DNA of 64,000 bases from contig NZ_LR594487.1 in the NCBI RefSeq assembly GCF_901686465.1, positions 2,927,773 to 2,991,772 of the forward strand, written 5' to 3'. Source of the DNA: Halorubrum sp. DM2 (lineage in GTDB: Archaea > Halobacteriota > Halobacteria > Halobacteriales > Haloferacaceae). Below are positions 1-8,534 of this stretch, piece after piece (position 1 is the first letter of the stretch; every line of letters starts with the position of its first letter). The notes beneath the pieces were generated by a model. The model ran no database searches, was not told where the DNA came from, and was given only the letters and a program-made list of their open reading frames with translations. The position numbers were made by a program, and so were the translations under genes.

Positions 1-34
1 GGCCGCCGGCTCGACCGCGCTCGACGCGGAGTAG
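1..34 (+). CDS. 3' end of a gene truncated by the window edge
   Basis: Reading from base 2 gives ten codons (AAGSTALDAE) followed by TAG at 32-34. The acidic, Ala-rich tail and GC-ending codons fit the end of a haloarchaeal protein, but ten residues cannot identify it. A chance open stretch is possible. Confidence 0.35.
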   Translation, partial: AAGSTALDAE

Positions 35-164
35 GACGCGACGGCGCACTCCCGACGACGCTTTCAACGGTTCGCGCGTTCCACTCCGTCTTTCTCTTGT
101 CGCCCTCCGGCTTCCCTCGCGTTCGCCGGTTTCTCCGCCCGTGCTAACGGTTCTCGCGTCGGCG

Positions 165-200
165 ACAGCGTTAAATCGGTGTACATACTTGTACATCACA
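165..200 (+). promoter_or_regulatory. trp operon promoter with palindromic operator candidate
   Basis: A TATA-like TTAAAT lies at 171-176. It is followed at once by a perfect inverted repeat, TGTACA (180-185), TACT, TGTACA (190-195). The palindrome falls between the presumed TATA box and the start site, where an archaeal repressor would block polymerase. trpD begins at 228, leaving a leader of roughly 25-30 nt. The surrounding 60 bases are much more A/T-rich than the rest of the window. The regulator is not in the window. Confidence 0.6.
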
Positions 201-227
201 ACGCGGAATACTACATCGGTGGACATA

Positions 228-1277
228 ATGAATCTCAACGACACGGTCGAGCGCGTGACGGACGGGACGGATCTGACTGTCGACGAGGCGCGCGAGGCCG
301 CGCGGCTCGTCTTCGAGGAGGCGACGGAGGCGCAGATCGGGGCGCTGCTCGCGGCGCTCCGCACGAAGGGCGAGACCGAGGCGGAGATCGCCGGCTTCGC
401 GCAGGGGATGCGCGACGCCGCCCGGACGATCGAGCCGGACCGCGAGCCGCTCGTCGACACCTGTGGGACCGGCGGCGACGACTACGACACGATCAACGTC
501 TCGACGACCGCCGCGATCGTCGCCGCGGGTGCCGGGGTGCCGATCGCCAAGCACGGCAACTACTCGGTCTCCTCCTCCTCCGGGAGCGCCGACGTGCTGG
601 AGGTCGCGGGAGCCGACGTCGAGGCCGAACCCCCGGCCGTCGAGGACGCCATCGAGGCGGACGGGATCGGCTTCATGCTCGCGCCCGTGTTCCACCCGGC
701 GATGAAGGCCGTCATCGGCCCGCGCAAGGAACTCGGGATGCGCACGATCTTCAACGTCCTCGGGCCGCTCACCAACCCCGCCGGTGCCGACGCGCAGGTG
801 CTCGGCGTGTACGACCCGGACCTCGTCCCGGTCATCGCCCGGTCGCTCGCGCACATGCCGGTCGAGCGCGCCCTCGTCGTCCACGGCGCGGGGATGGACG
901 AAATCGGGATCCACGACGACACCGTGGCCGCCGAGGTCGACGGCGACGAGGTCACGGAGTTCACGATCACGCCGGAGGAGCTCGGACTCGACCGCGCGCC
1001 GATCGAGGCGGTCGCGGGCGGGACGCCCGAGGAGAACGCCGCGGACCTCCGCGGGATCGTCGACGGCTCCGTCACGGGAGCGAAGCGCGACCTGATCCTC
1101 GCGAACGCGGGCGCTGCCATCTACGTCGCCGGCGAGGCCGACTCGCTCGAAGCGGGCGTCGAGCGCGCCGCCGAGGCGATCGACTCCGGCGCGGCCGCCG
1201 AGAAGTTCGCGGCGCTGTGCGGCGACGACGAGCCGGTCGAGGAGGGATCCGGCGTGACCGCGGAGGACGACGACTGA
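228..1277 (+). CDS. trpD: Anthranilate phosphoribosyltransferase
   Basis: This enzyme transfers phosphoribose from PRPP to anthranilate, the second committed step of tryptophan synthesis. The 349-residue protein has the PRPP-binding GTGGD loop at 80-84, KHGN at 108-111, the SSSSGSAD stretch after it, and FNVLGPLTNPA near 175-185. The metal-binding pair appears as GMDEIG near 222-227. I place the start at ATG 228, because an upstream in-frame ATG at 141 would add 29 residues with no family likeness and would include the promoter palindrome. The gene is first in trpDFEG and its TGA overlaps the trpF ATG by one base. Confidence 0.95.
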   Translation: MNLNDTVERVTDGTDLTVDEAREAARLVFEEATEAQIGALLAALRTKGETEAEIAGFAQGMRDAARTIEPDREPLVDTCGTGGDDYDTINVSTTAAIVAAGAGVPIAKHGNYSVSSSSGSADVLEVAGADVEAEPPAVEDAIEADGIGFMLAPVFHPAMKAVIGPRKELGMRTIFNVLGPLTNPAGADAQVLGVYDPDLVPVIARSLAHMPVERALVVHGAGMDEIGIHDDTVAAEVDGDEVTEFTITPEELGLDRAPIEAVAGGTPEENAADLRGIVDGSVTGAKRDLILANAGAAIYVAGEADSLEAGVERAAEAIDSGAAAEKFAALCGDDEPVEEGSGVTAEDDD

Positions 1278-1921
1278 TGGCGCGCGTGAAGATCTGCGGG
1301 ATCACCGACGCGGCCGACCTCCGCGCCGCGGTCGAGGCCGGCGCGGACGCGGTCGGCGTCATCACCGAGGTCCCGATCGACTCGCCGCGCGAGGTCGACC
1401 CGGCGACGGCCGCGGAGCTGCTCGCCGACGTGCCGCCGTTCGTCACGGCGACGCTCGTGACGATGCCGGAGTCGGCCGAGCGCGCGGCCGAACTCGCCCG
1501 GACGATAGCGCCGGACGCGATCCAGCTCCACGGCGAGTGGACCGTCGACGAACTGCGGTACGTCCGCGCGGAGACGGAACGCAAGGTGTTGCTCACGGTC
1601 GACGCCGCCGACTCGGCCCGCGCGGAGGAGTTCGACGGCGCGGTCGACGCGCTGGTGATCGACTCCACCGACGATTCGGGGGCGGGCGGCACGGGCAAGA
1701 CCCACGACTGGAAGGCGACCGGCGAGCTCGCCGCCCGGCTCACCACGCCCGTCGTGTTAGCAGGCGGACTCACGGCCGACAACGTCGCCGAAGCCGTGCG
1801 CGTCGCCGACCCCTTCGCGGTCGACGTCGCCTCGGGCGTCGAGATCGAGGGCGGGCGGAAGGACCACAACGCGGTGGCCCGGTTCGTCGCCAACGCGGGC
1901 CGGGAGATGGAGCTGGCATGA
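1277..1921 (+). CDS. trpF: Phosphoribosylanthranilate isomerase
   Basis: TrpF converts N-(5'-phosphoribosyl)anthranilate to CdRP by an Amadori rearrangement. The 214-residue single-domain TIM barrel begins MARVKICGIT, with the catalytic Cys at residue 7, and ends with the phosphate-binding VVLAGGL and DVASGVE segments; the latter carries the catalytic Asp. The length is normal for the family. The start ATG shares its A with the trpD stop, and the end overlaps trpE as ATGA, so translation is probably coupled. Confidence 0.94.
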   Translation: MARVKICGITDAADLRAAVEAGADAVGVITEVPIDSPREVDPATAAELLADVPPFVTATLVTMPESAERAAELARTIAPDAIQLHGEWTVDELRYVRAETERKVLLTVDAADSARAEEFDGAVDALVIDSTDDSGAGGTGKTHDWKATGELAARLTTPVVLAGGLTADNVAEAVRVADPFAVDVASGVEIEGGRKDHNAVARFVANAGREMELA

Positions 1922-3624
1922 GCGACGACGCGGCGTCGGACGGCGACGCGTCCGTCCTCACCTCCCTCGACCGCTCGAAGGCCGAGTTCGTCGACCTCGC
2001 CGCCGACGCCGACAAACCGGTCGTGGTCCGCGCGTCGGTCTCGCTCGACGCCGACGTCACCCCGCTCGCGGCGTACGCGACCCTCGTCGGCGAGGGGCCG
2101 TACGGGTTCCTCCTAGAGTCCGGCGAGAAGGTCGCCTCCAGCGACCCCGACGGCGCGTTCACCTCGGGCGGGAAGGCCGACAGACACGCCCGCTACTCGT
2201 TCGTCGGCTACGACCCCGAGGCGATCGTCTCGATCCACCCGGACCGCACGGAGGTGACCGAACTCGGTCCGGCGGCCGAGTTCGTCGGCGACCCGGACAC
2301 CGAGGAAGAGCGCCGTAGCGGCCTCGGTCCCGACGCCGGCGACGCGGTCGACCGGACCCGGGCCGCCTTCCCGGACGTGAGCCTGCGCGGGTTCCCCGAC
2401 ACCGACCGCCAGATCCTCTCTGGCGGCTTCGTCGGATTCCTCGCGTACGAGGCGGTGTACGACCTCTGGCTGGAGGAGGTCGGCGTCGAACGCCCCGAGA
2501 CCGAGTTCCCGGACGCGGAGTTCGCCCTGACCACCCGGACCGTCGTCTTCGACGAGAAGGAGGGGAGCGCCGAACTCGTGTTCACGCCGGTGATCGGCGT
2601 CGACGACGACCCGGCCGCGGTGTACGACGATCTGGTTGCCGAGGCCGAGCGCGTCGCGACCGAACTGCGTGCGACCGGGTCGCCGGACCCGGACGGCGTC
2701 CGGGTGCGCGAGGAGACCGCGGACCCCCGCGAGGAGTACGAGGAGGCCGTTCGGACCGCGAAGCGACACGTCCTCGACGGCGACATCTACCAGGGCGTGA
2801 TCTCGCGGAGCCGCGAACTGCGCGGCGAGGTCGACTCGCTCGGGCTGTACGCGGCGCTGCGCGACGTGAACCCCTCGCCGTACATGTACGTGCTGCGCCA
2901 CGACGACCGGACCGTCGTCGGTGCCAGCCCGGAGACGCTCGTGTCGGTGAAAGGCGACCGGATCGTCTCGAACCCGATCGCGGGGACCTGTCCGCGAGGC
3001 ACGAGCCCCGTCGAGGACCGGCGACTCGCGGGCGAGATGCTCGCCGACGGGAAGGAGCGCGCCGAGCACACGATGTTGGTCGACCTCGCGCGCAACGACG
3101 TGCGGCGGGTCTCCGAGCCGGGGTCCGTCCGCGTCGAGGAGTTCATGAACGTCCTGAAGTACAGCCACGTCCAGCACATCGAGTCGACCGTCACGGGGAC
3201 GCTCGCGGGCGACGCCGACGCGTTCGACGCGACCCGCGCGACGTTCCCCGCGGGGACGCTCACCGGCGCGCCGAAGGTGCGCGCGATGGAGATCATCGAC
3301 GACCTCGAAACGACGCCGCGCGGGGCGTACGGCGGCGGCGTCGGCTACTACGCGTGGACCGGCGACGCCGACTTCGCGATCGTGATCCGGACCGCGACGC
3401 TCCACGAGTCGCCGGCGGACGCGAGCGCGCCGGACGAGGCCGCCGTCACCGTCCGCGCCGGGGCCGGCCTCGTCGCCGACTCCGACCCGGCCGCCGAGTA
3501 CGAGGAGACCGAACAGAAGATGGACGGCGTGTTGACCGCGATCGACCGGATCCGCGAAGACGCTGGTGGCGAGGCCGAAAGCGGCGAAGAGCCGCTCGCA
3601 ACCGGCCCGGAGGGCGAGCGATGA
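1918..3624 (+). CDS. trpE: Anthranilate synthase component I
   Basis: TrpE makes anthranilate from chorismate using ammonia supplied by TrpG. The 568-residue protein has the N-terminal LLESGEK motif, part of the tryptophan feedback site in this family, followed by a chorismate-binding domain with GDIYQGVISR, VGASPETLVS, NPIAGTCPRG, DLARNDVRRV and FPAGTLTGAPK. An acidic C-terminal tail of about 25 residues precedes the stop. It overlaps trpF and trpG by ATGA junctions, consistent with stoichiometric production of the two subunits. The LLES motif suggests the enzyme is also controlled by tryptophan. Confidence 0.95.
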   Translation: MSDDAASDGDASVLTSLDRSKAEFVDLAADADKPVVVRASVSLDADVTPLAAYATLVGEGPYGFLLESGEKVASSDPDGAFTSGGKADRHARYSFVGYDPEAIVSIHPDRTEVTELGPAAEFVGDPDTEEERRSGLGPDAGDAVDRTRAAFPDVSLRGFPDTDRQILSGGFVGFLAYEAVYDLWLEEVGVERPETEFPDAEFALTTRTVVFDEKEGSAELVFTPVIGVDDDPAAVYDDLVAEAERVATELRATGSPDPDGVRVREETADPREEYEEAVRTAKRHVLDGDIYQGVISRSRELRGEVDSLGLYAALRDVNPSPYMYVLRHDDRTVVGASPETLVSVKGDRIVSNPIAGTCPRGTSPVEDRRLAGEMLADGKERAEHTMLVDLARNDVRRVSEPGSVRVEEFMNVLKYSHVQHIESTVTGTLAGDADAFDATRATFPAGTLTGAPKVRAMEIIDDLETTPRGAYGGGVGYYAWTGDADFAIVIRTATLHESPADASAPDEAAVTVRAGAGLVADSDPAAEYEETEQKMDGVLTAIDRIREDAGGEAESGEEPLATGPEGER

Positions 3625-4214
3625 AGGTCGTCGTCGTCGACAACTTCGACTCGTTCACCTACAACCTCGTCGAGTACGTCTCCGACCAGCGGATCGACGG
3701 CGAGCCGGTCGCCGTCGAGGTGTTCAAAAACACCGCGTCGCTCGACGAGATCGAGGCGGCGGACCCGGACGCGGTGATCGTCAGCCCCGGCCCCGGACAC
3801 CCGAAGAACGAGCGCGACGTGGGCGTGACGATGCCGGTGTTGCGCGACCTCTCGACACGGGTGCCGACGCTCGGCGTCTGCCTCGGCTTGGAGGCCGCCG
3901 TCCACGAGTACGGCGGGACCGTCGGCCACGCTCCCGAGCCGGTCCACGGGAAGGCGTTCGCCGTCGACCACGACGGCGAGGGCGTGTTCCGCGGGCTCGA
4001 TCAGGGGTTCCGGGCCGGCCGCTACCACTCGCTGGCGGCGACCGAGGTGCCCGACGCGTTCGAGATCACGGCCACCACCGACCACGACGGCGAGTCGATC
4101 GTGATGGGGATCCGCGGCCGCGAGCACCCGATCGAGGCGGTCCAGTTCCACCCGGAGAGCGTGTTGACCGGCTCCGGCCACGACCTCATCCGGAACTTCC
4201 TCACCGGGGTCTGA
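3621..4214 (+). CDS. trpG: Anthranilate synthase component II, glutamine amidotransferase
   Basis: TrpG hydrolyses glutamine to feed ammonia to TrpE. This 197-residue class I amidotransferase has DNFDSFTYNL at 7-16, SPGPGHP at 55-61, the nucleophile elbow GVCLGLEAA with Cys87, and FHPES near the C terminus supplying the His and Glu of the triad. The usual GVCLGHQ elbow reads GVCLGLE, so two normally conserved residues differ. It is the last gene of the operon; trpC, trpB and trpA are not in the window. Confidence 0.94.
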   Translation: MKVVVVDNFDSFTYNLVEYVSDQRIDGEPVAVEVFKNTASLDEIEAADPDAVIVSPGPGHPKNERDVGVTMPVLRDLSTRVPTLGVCLGLEAAVHEYGGTVGHAPEPVHGKAFAVDHDGEGVFRGLDQGFRAGRYHSLAATEVPDAFEITATTDHDGESIVMGIRGREHPIEAVQFHPESVLTGSGHDLIRNFLTGV

Positions 4215-4226
4215 GGCGGCGGCCCG

Positions 4227-4928
4227 TCAGGCGTCGCCGTCGCCGGACGGGTCGTCGTCGGCTCCCACGTCCGCGGACGCGTCGTCGGTGGCGTTTTCTC
4301 CCTCCGCCGTCTCCTCTCTCTCCACCTCTTCTACTTCCTCCGTCTCCTCCTCGCCGCGTTCGTCGACCCCTCGCCCGGCGAGGCCGACGAGGTGGCTGAC
4401 CTCGGGGAGGATCACCTCGTCGACGCCGAGCCGGACCGCGTTCTCGGAGCCGGGGAGACAGAACACCGGCGTCGCGGAGACGACACCGGCGGTCGCGCGC
4501 GACCCGATCGTCCGCGTCCCGATCTCCTCGTAGGAGAGCCGGCGGAACAGCTCACCGAATCCCGGCAGGCGCTTCGCGAACAGTCCGCGGACCGCCTCCG
4601 GCGTCACGTCGTCCGGCGTGACGCCCGTGCCGCCGGTGGTCACCACCGCGTCGGTGTCCTTCCGCCGGGCGAGCCGGTCGACCGTCCCCTGAACGCTGTC
4701 GTAGTCGTCGCCGATCAGCTCGCGGACGGCGATCTCGTGGCCCGCGTCCTCGAAGGCGGCCGCGACGTAGTCGCCGGCCGGGTCCTCATCCGCGCTCCGC
4801 GACGACGACACGGTGACGACCGCGACCGCGACCGAGTCGACGTCGTGGTGGTGATGGTCGTGGCCGTTCCCGTGGTCGTCGCCGTGTTCGTCGTGCCCCT
4901 CGTCGCTTCCGTGGTCGTGACTCGTCAT
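4227..4928 (-). CDS. moaB: MoaB/Mog-type molybdopterin adenylyltransferase
   Basis: The 233-residue protein has a MoCF-type domain (about 30-185) with TTGGTGVTPDDVTPEAV, the molybdopterin-binding signature. Proteins of this family adenylylate molybdopterin before MoeA inserts the metal. It is flanked by tails unlike the family core. Residues 3-28 are rich in His and Asp and include HDHHHHD-type runs, and the C-terminal 45 residues are almost all Glu, Asp, Val and Ala. The His-rich start could bind Zn, Ni or Mo-related metals, which is inference. The start at 4928 is the first ATG giving the His-rich segment. It converges on trpG with 12 bases between the stops. Confidence 0.85.
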   Translation of the reverse strand: MTSHDHGSDEGHDEHGDDHGNGHDHHHHDVDSVAVAVVTVSSSRSADEDPAGDYVAAAFEDAGHEIAVRELIGDDYDSVQGTVDRLARRKDTDAVVTTGGTGVTPDDVTPEAVRGLFAKRLPGFGELFRRLSYEEIGTRTIGSRATAGVVSATPVFCLPGSENAVRLGVDEVILPEVSHLVGLAGRGVDERGEEETEEVEEVEREETAEGENATDDASADVGADDDPSGDGDA

Positions 4929-4999
4929 GTCACGCAATTCGTCGCCGCGGGCAAAACACCTCGCGTTGGGGGCGGGACCGCTCCCCGGTCGGGGCCGGG

Positions 5000-5416
5000 C
5001 TACGGCCAGTCGTCGCGGGCCTGCTCCTCGGCCGCCTCGTCCGCGGTCTCGCCGGTCGCGAGCGTCCACCCCGCGGCCTCGGCGGCGTCCTCGACGTGGA
5101 GGAACTCCCAGCCGGTCGCCTCGGCGACGGCCTCGTCCTCGTCGTCGACCCCGACGAAGACGTGTCGGTCCGTGTCGAACTGCCCGCTGATGTTCTCCAA
5201 GCTCTCCTCGACGCCGCGCGGCCCGGAAAAGAAGTCCTGTCGCACGCGGTGTTTCCGCGTGAAGTTCGTGACGACGTAGGTGGGCTTCTCGCTGACGACG
5301 CCGACGTACTCGGTCCACTGTCGGGCGTTGCTGAACACCGCGTTGGGGTCCGCGAGCGCCTTCAGCGCTTCCAACTCGAACGCCAGCGTCATGTCGGTGG
5401 ATCCGCCGCTGTCCAT
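5000..5416 (-). CDS. Haloarchaeal DUF7124-like protein (copy 1)
   Basis: This is a soluble acidic protein of 138 residues. Its core reads TLAFELEALKALADPNAVF, then NARQWTEYVGVV and later HVFVGVDDEDEAVAEATGW. It is clearly paralogous to the protein at 18734-19216: both share xLAxPxAxFxxARQWxxxVGIV, a VFVG strand, and a GW/GY-EFL-AAEKAGWxL tail. From memory the family is DUF7124; function unknown. The alternating strands and helices suggest a small Rossmann-like fold. The start at 5416 (MDSGGSTDM) was chosen over a longer low-complexity frame; MTLAFE nine codons later is an alternative. Confidence 0.75.
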   Translation of the reverse strand: MDSGGSTDMTLAFELEALKALADPNAVFSNARQWTEYVGVVSEKPTYVVTNFTRKHRVRQDFFSGPRGVEESLENISGQFDTDRHVFVGVDDEDEAVAEATGWEFLHVEDAAEAAGWTLATGETADEAAEEQARDDWP

Positions 5417-5505
5417 GCCTCCCGCTTGCTCCCCGCCGGCGAAAACAACTTCGCTTCCGCCCCGCCGCCCCCTGCCGGGGCCCGAGCGCTCGCCCGGACC
5501 CAAAC

Positions 5506-5721
5506 TCACCGCGAGCGGACGAGGTAGTAGTCCGTGAACTTCACCACGTCGCCGTCCTCCAGAGTGCTCGTCTCCGGGGCCGTCCGCGGTCGTCCGGCGA
5601 GCTCGGCGACGACCTGCTTCTCGTCGTCGCTCAGCTCGTCGAAGTGCCGGACTCGCGCGTCGGACGGCATGCGACCGGTGCGCCGGAGTCTGAGCTGCCG
5701 GTTCGACTCCCGAATTGTCAT
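5506..5721 (-). CDS. Small haloarchaeal hypothetical protein
   Basis: This is a 71-residue protein beginning MTIRESNRQL. It contains FDELSDDEKQVVAELAG and ends VVKFTDYYLVRSR. The helical acidic centre and the aromatic C terminus resemble small haloarchaeal proteins of unknown function. The start at 5721 places the ATG 26-30 nt downstream of a TATA-like TTTATGATTA box, as expected for a leaderless transcript; the upstream ATG at 5748 would lie inside that box. Confidence 0.65.
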   Translation of the reverse strand: MTIRESNRQLRLRRTGRMPSDARVRHFDELSDDEKQVVAELAGRPRTAPETSTLEDGDVVKFTDYYLVRSR

Positions 5722-5760
5722 GTGGTAACGTATATCATTATTAATCATAAATGTTTCGCA
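5722..5760 (-). promoter_or_regulatory. A/T-rich leaderless promoter of the small gene at 5506-5721
   Basis: On the minus strand the segment holds TTTATGATTAATAATGATA, the longest A/T run in this part of the window. Its TATA-like core sits about 27 nt before the ATG at 5721. The extended A/T tract may help DNA melting or bind a regulator. Confidence 0.55.
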
Positions 5761-5840
5761 GCACTGTAACTACGGTGGGCGGTCCGTGATCGAGGAGAGA
5801 ACGGGGTCGCTACGGGGCGATCCTGTGACTGCGGCGGCCG

Positions 5841-7079
5841 TTACTGCTCGGCCGAGGCCGGCAGGTCGTCGACTGCGAAGCCGGGTTCCATGAGGAAGTC
5901 CGCGTGGTCGCTGACGTCGCGGCCCTCGCGCATCAGCTGTTTGAACGCGGACTGCGGCGAGAGGTCGCCGATGAGCACCCCGCCGACCACCTTACCGTCC
6001 TTCAGCGCGACGCGACGCCACTCGCCGTCGGCGGTGGTCGCCTCCACGGAGTCGTCGCCGAGGGTCGGGTGGCCGAAAGAGAGGAACGGGAAGTCGAAGT
6101 GGGTGATCGAGTACGAGGAGACCCACTCGAACTCCTCGCTGCCGTAGTCGACCATGTTCCGGGCAGCGATCGTCCCCTGCTCTTTGGCGGATCCCCACGA
6201 GCCGTTCTTCGCCCGTTCGCCGAGGATGAGGTCGTTGAACGTGGTGATATCGCCCGCGGCGTACACGTTGTCGACGTTGGTCCGCATGAACTCGTCGACG
6301 ACGATGCCGTCGTCGACCTCCAGCGGCGTGTCCTCGACGAGTTCGGTGTTGAAGTTCAGTCCGATGGCGACGCCCGCGAAGTCGCACTCGTAGCGCTCGC
6401 CGTTCGGGTCGACCGCGGCTTCGACGTGGCCGTCGTCGTCGACCTCGAAGTGGTCGACGCCGGAGCCGAACACCGGCTCGACGCCGCGCTCGCGCATCGC
6501 CTCGTGCATGATCTCCGCGCCCTCCTCCGAGAGCGCGTAGCGCCACCAGTTGTCGCCGCGCATGAGGTACTTCGCCTCGACGTCCTGCGCGCCGCAAATG
6601 GCCGCGAAGTCGATGCCGAGCAGGCCCGCTCCGACGATGACCGCCTTCTCGGCGTCCTCGACGCTCTCTTTGATCCGGCGGGCGTCTTGGAACGTCCAGA
6701 AGTGGTGGATTCCGTCGGCGTCAGCGTTTTCGACCGGGAGCTGTTGAGGCGTGCCGCCGATCGCGAGCAGCAGCGAGTCGTACTCGAACGTCTCGCCCTC
6801 GTGGGTGTGGACCGCGTCCTCGTCGATGTCGATGTCCACGACGACCGTGTTGAGCCGGAGGTCGACGTCGTGTTCGTCGTACCACTCCTCCTGGTGGATC
6901 GATATCGGGGCCTCGGGGAGTTTCCCCTTCGCGTACTCTTTGATCAGAATCCGGTTGTAGAGGGACTCACCCTCGTCCGTGAGAACCGTGATATCGGCGT
7001 CGGGCGCTTCCTCGCGGAGCGTCTCGGCCGCGGACGCGCCCGCGATACCGTCACCGATGATCACGTACGAATCGCTCAT
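5841..7079 (-). CDS. NAD(P)/FAD-dependent oxidoreductase (nitrite-reductase/rubredoxin-reductase type)
   Basis: The 412-residue flavoprotein begins SYVIIGDGIAGASAAETL, an FAD-binding Rossmann motif (GxGxxG with Asp in place of one Gly). A second dinucleotide fold at about 145-175 reads KAVIVGAGLLGIDFAA for NAD(P)H, and NVYAAGDITTF near 290 closes over FAD. No redox-active CxxC is visible, so it belongs to the NirB/rubredoxin/ferredoxin reductase-like group that passes electrons to a separate acceptor. No partner ferredoxin or rubredoxin gene is adjacent. The start at 7079 puts the Rossmann motif at residues 4-20. Confidence 0.85.
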   Translation of the reverse strand: MSDSYVIIGDGIAGASAAETLREEAPDADITVLTDEGESLYNRILIKEYAKGKLPEAPISIHQEEWYDEHDVDLRLNTVVVDIDIDEDAVHTHEGETFEYDSLLLAIGGTPQQLPVENADADGIHHFWTFQDARRIKESVEDAEKAVIVGAGLLGIDFAAICGAQDVEAKYLMRGDNWWRYALSEEGAEIMHEAMRERGVEPVFGSGVDHFEVDDDGHVEAAVDPNGERYECDFAGVAIGLNFNTELVEDTPLEVDDGIVVDEFMRTNVDNVYAAGDITTFNDLILGERAKNGSWGSAKEQGTIAARNMVDYGSEEFEWVSSYSITHFDFPFLSFGHPTLGDDSVEATTADGEWRRVALKDGKVVGGVLIGDLSPQSAFKQLMREGRDVSDHADFLMEPGFAVDDLPASAEQ

Positions 7080-7243
7080 GTCTCGGCGTTCGGATTCATG
7101 CCTAATGTGGGTTGTCATCCGCGTCCGCACCCGTGCGAACGAGACTCACGACCGCCGGGAAACGCGTACAGAGACCCTTCTCCCGCCGGACGCGCGTCGG
7201 CGAGCGGTCGGCCGCACCACCCGTCGGTAGGCGTCGTCGCCGG

Positions 7244-7822
7244 TCAGTGGTCCGCGCCGGCCGGCTCCCCGGGGAAGTCCTTCTCGCCGGCCCGGATCGG
7301 GACGTCGAGCCAGTTCTCGCCCGGCACGAGCGGGCACTCGTAGGCGTGGTTGTACGCGCACGTGGGGTTGTACGCGACGTTGAAGTCCACCACCCACTCG
7401 CCGTCGACGCGGTCGCGATCGGGCTCCAGATCGAGGTACCGCCCCGCGCCGTAGGTCTCCTCGCCGCTGGTCGCGTCGCGGAACGGCACCCACAGGCGGT
7501 CCTCGTCGCCGGCCGGGCGGTACGCCTGAAGCGTCACCGACTCGCCGTCGACCGCGAAGCGGAACTCGCCCCACCGGCGGTACGTCTGCTCGCCGCCCGC
7601 CGTCGTCTCGACGGTCACCGTCTCGGTCTCGTCGTGTTCGTGAAGCGGGAGGACGAACCGGTACGCCGGGTCCGGCTCGAAGTAGTCGAGCCCCGGGAAC
7701 GCGTCGCCCCGCATCGAGACGGGCAGCGGCGACCGCGCCGACTCGCGGAACTGTTTCGCCTTCGCCTCCCGCCGCGCCTCGACCTGCGCCGCCCAGTCGT
7801 CGTCTCTCTCGCTCGCGGCCAT
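7244..7822 (-). CDS. DUF1684 family protein
   Basis: The 192-residue protein matches the DUF1684 pattern. An N-terminal helix (WAAQVEARREAKAKQF) is followed by a beta-rich body with RRWGEFRF and VPFRDATSGEETYGAGRYLDL. The hallmark C terminus is VVDFNVAYNPTCAYN, then CPLVPGENWLDVPIRAGEK. The function of the family is unsettled. A TATA-like GTTATTT sits about 30 nt upstream on the minus strand (7848-7858), supporting the start at 7822. It is divergent from the gene at 7938. Confidence 0.85.
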   Translation of the reverse strand: MAASERDDDWAAQVEARREAKAKQFRESARSPLPVSMRGDAFPGLDYFEPDPAYRFVLPLHEHDETETVTVETTAGGEQTYRRWGEFRFAVDGESVTLQAYRPAGDEDRLWVPFRDATSGEETYGAGRYLDLEPDRDRVDGEWVVDFNVAYNPTCAYNHAYECPLVPGENWLDVPIRAGEKDFPGEPAGADH

Positions 7823-7937
7823 GTCCACGTCGACGTTGTTCGCTCGGCGAAATAACACTTCTGCGGCGCGGTCGCCGACGCGCACGATCACGTCTCGGAC
7901 GCCACAGATTCAAGAGCGTCCCGACCCAATCGAGCGT

Positions 7938-8534
7938 ATGAAAATCCGGCAGAACATCCGTCACTGGGCCGCGAAGAAGGCGTTGACCACGCCGGTCGTC
8001 GGCGACGTCGCCAACGACAAGCTCGTCGACCTCCACACGAGTATCTTCCTCAACAAGGCCGACGAGGACCGCCGCGAGGAGCGCCGCGACCACCTCGACA
8101 GCTTCTTCGACGCGACGATGGACACGTACGTCGCCGCCTTAGAGGCGGGCTTCCCGGAGGCGGAGGCCCGCGAGATCACCCACGTCCAGGCGAACTTCGA
8201 CTTCTTCAACCACGGCTGGACGGAGATGATGGAGATCCCGGGCGACGAGCTGGAGGCCCACTACCGCCGGTACGAGGAGTTCTTCTCCGAGTACGGGATC
8301 ACGATCGACGACCCGCTGGGCGAGTTCTGTCCGGCCGGGGGCGTCGTCGAGGCACCCGAGACGCCCGAGAAGCTCGACGAACCCGAGTACGAGAACGCGC
8401 TGGCCGGCTTCGCCGACGACGTGTACGTCGAGACCGACGAGGGCGAGACCGTCGTCGGCGGCGACACGGAGGAGCCGGACGAGGTCGACGCCGCGACCGC
8501 GCCCGGACTCGACGAGGACGAGGCGAGCGCCTGA
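7938..8534 (+). CDS. Haloarchaeal DUF6149-like protein
   Basis: This 198-residue soluble protein begins MKIRQNIRHWAAKKALTTPV. A helical core follows with FFDATMDTYVAALEAGFPEAEAR, then THVQANFDFFNHGWTEMMEIP and HYRRYEEFFSEYGI. The last 60 residues are an acidic, low-complexity tail. The core resembles a haloarchaeal family I remember as DUF6149; no activity is known to me. No transmembrane segment or metal motif is obvious. The start is the only ATG near the divergent promoter region. Confidence 0.7.
   Translation: MKIRQNIRHWAAKKALTTPVVGDVANDKLVDLHTSIFLNKADEDRREERRDHLDSFFDATMDTYVAALEAGFPEAEAREITHVQANFDFFNHGWTEMMEIPGDELEAHYRRYEEFFSEYGITIDDPLGEFCPAGGVVEAPETPEKLDEPEYENALAGFADDVYVETDEGETVVGGDTEEPDEVDAATAPGLDEDEASA

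Noticed and set aside
5904-7343. Plus-strand 479-codon frame opposite the flavoprotein gene
   Set aside because: Antisense to a gene with clear FAD and NAD motifs; the translation is Val/Arg/Asp-rich without a fold signature.
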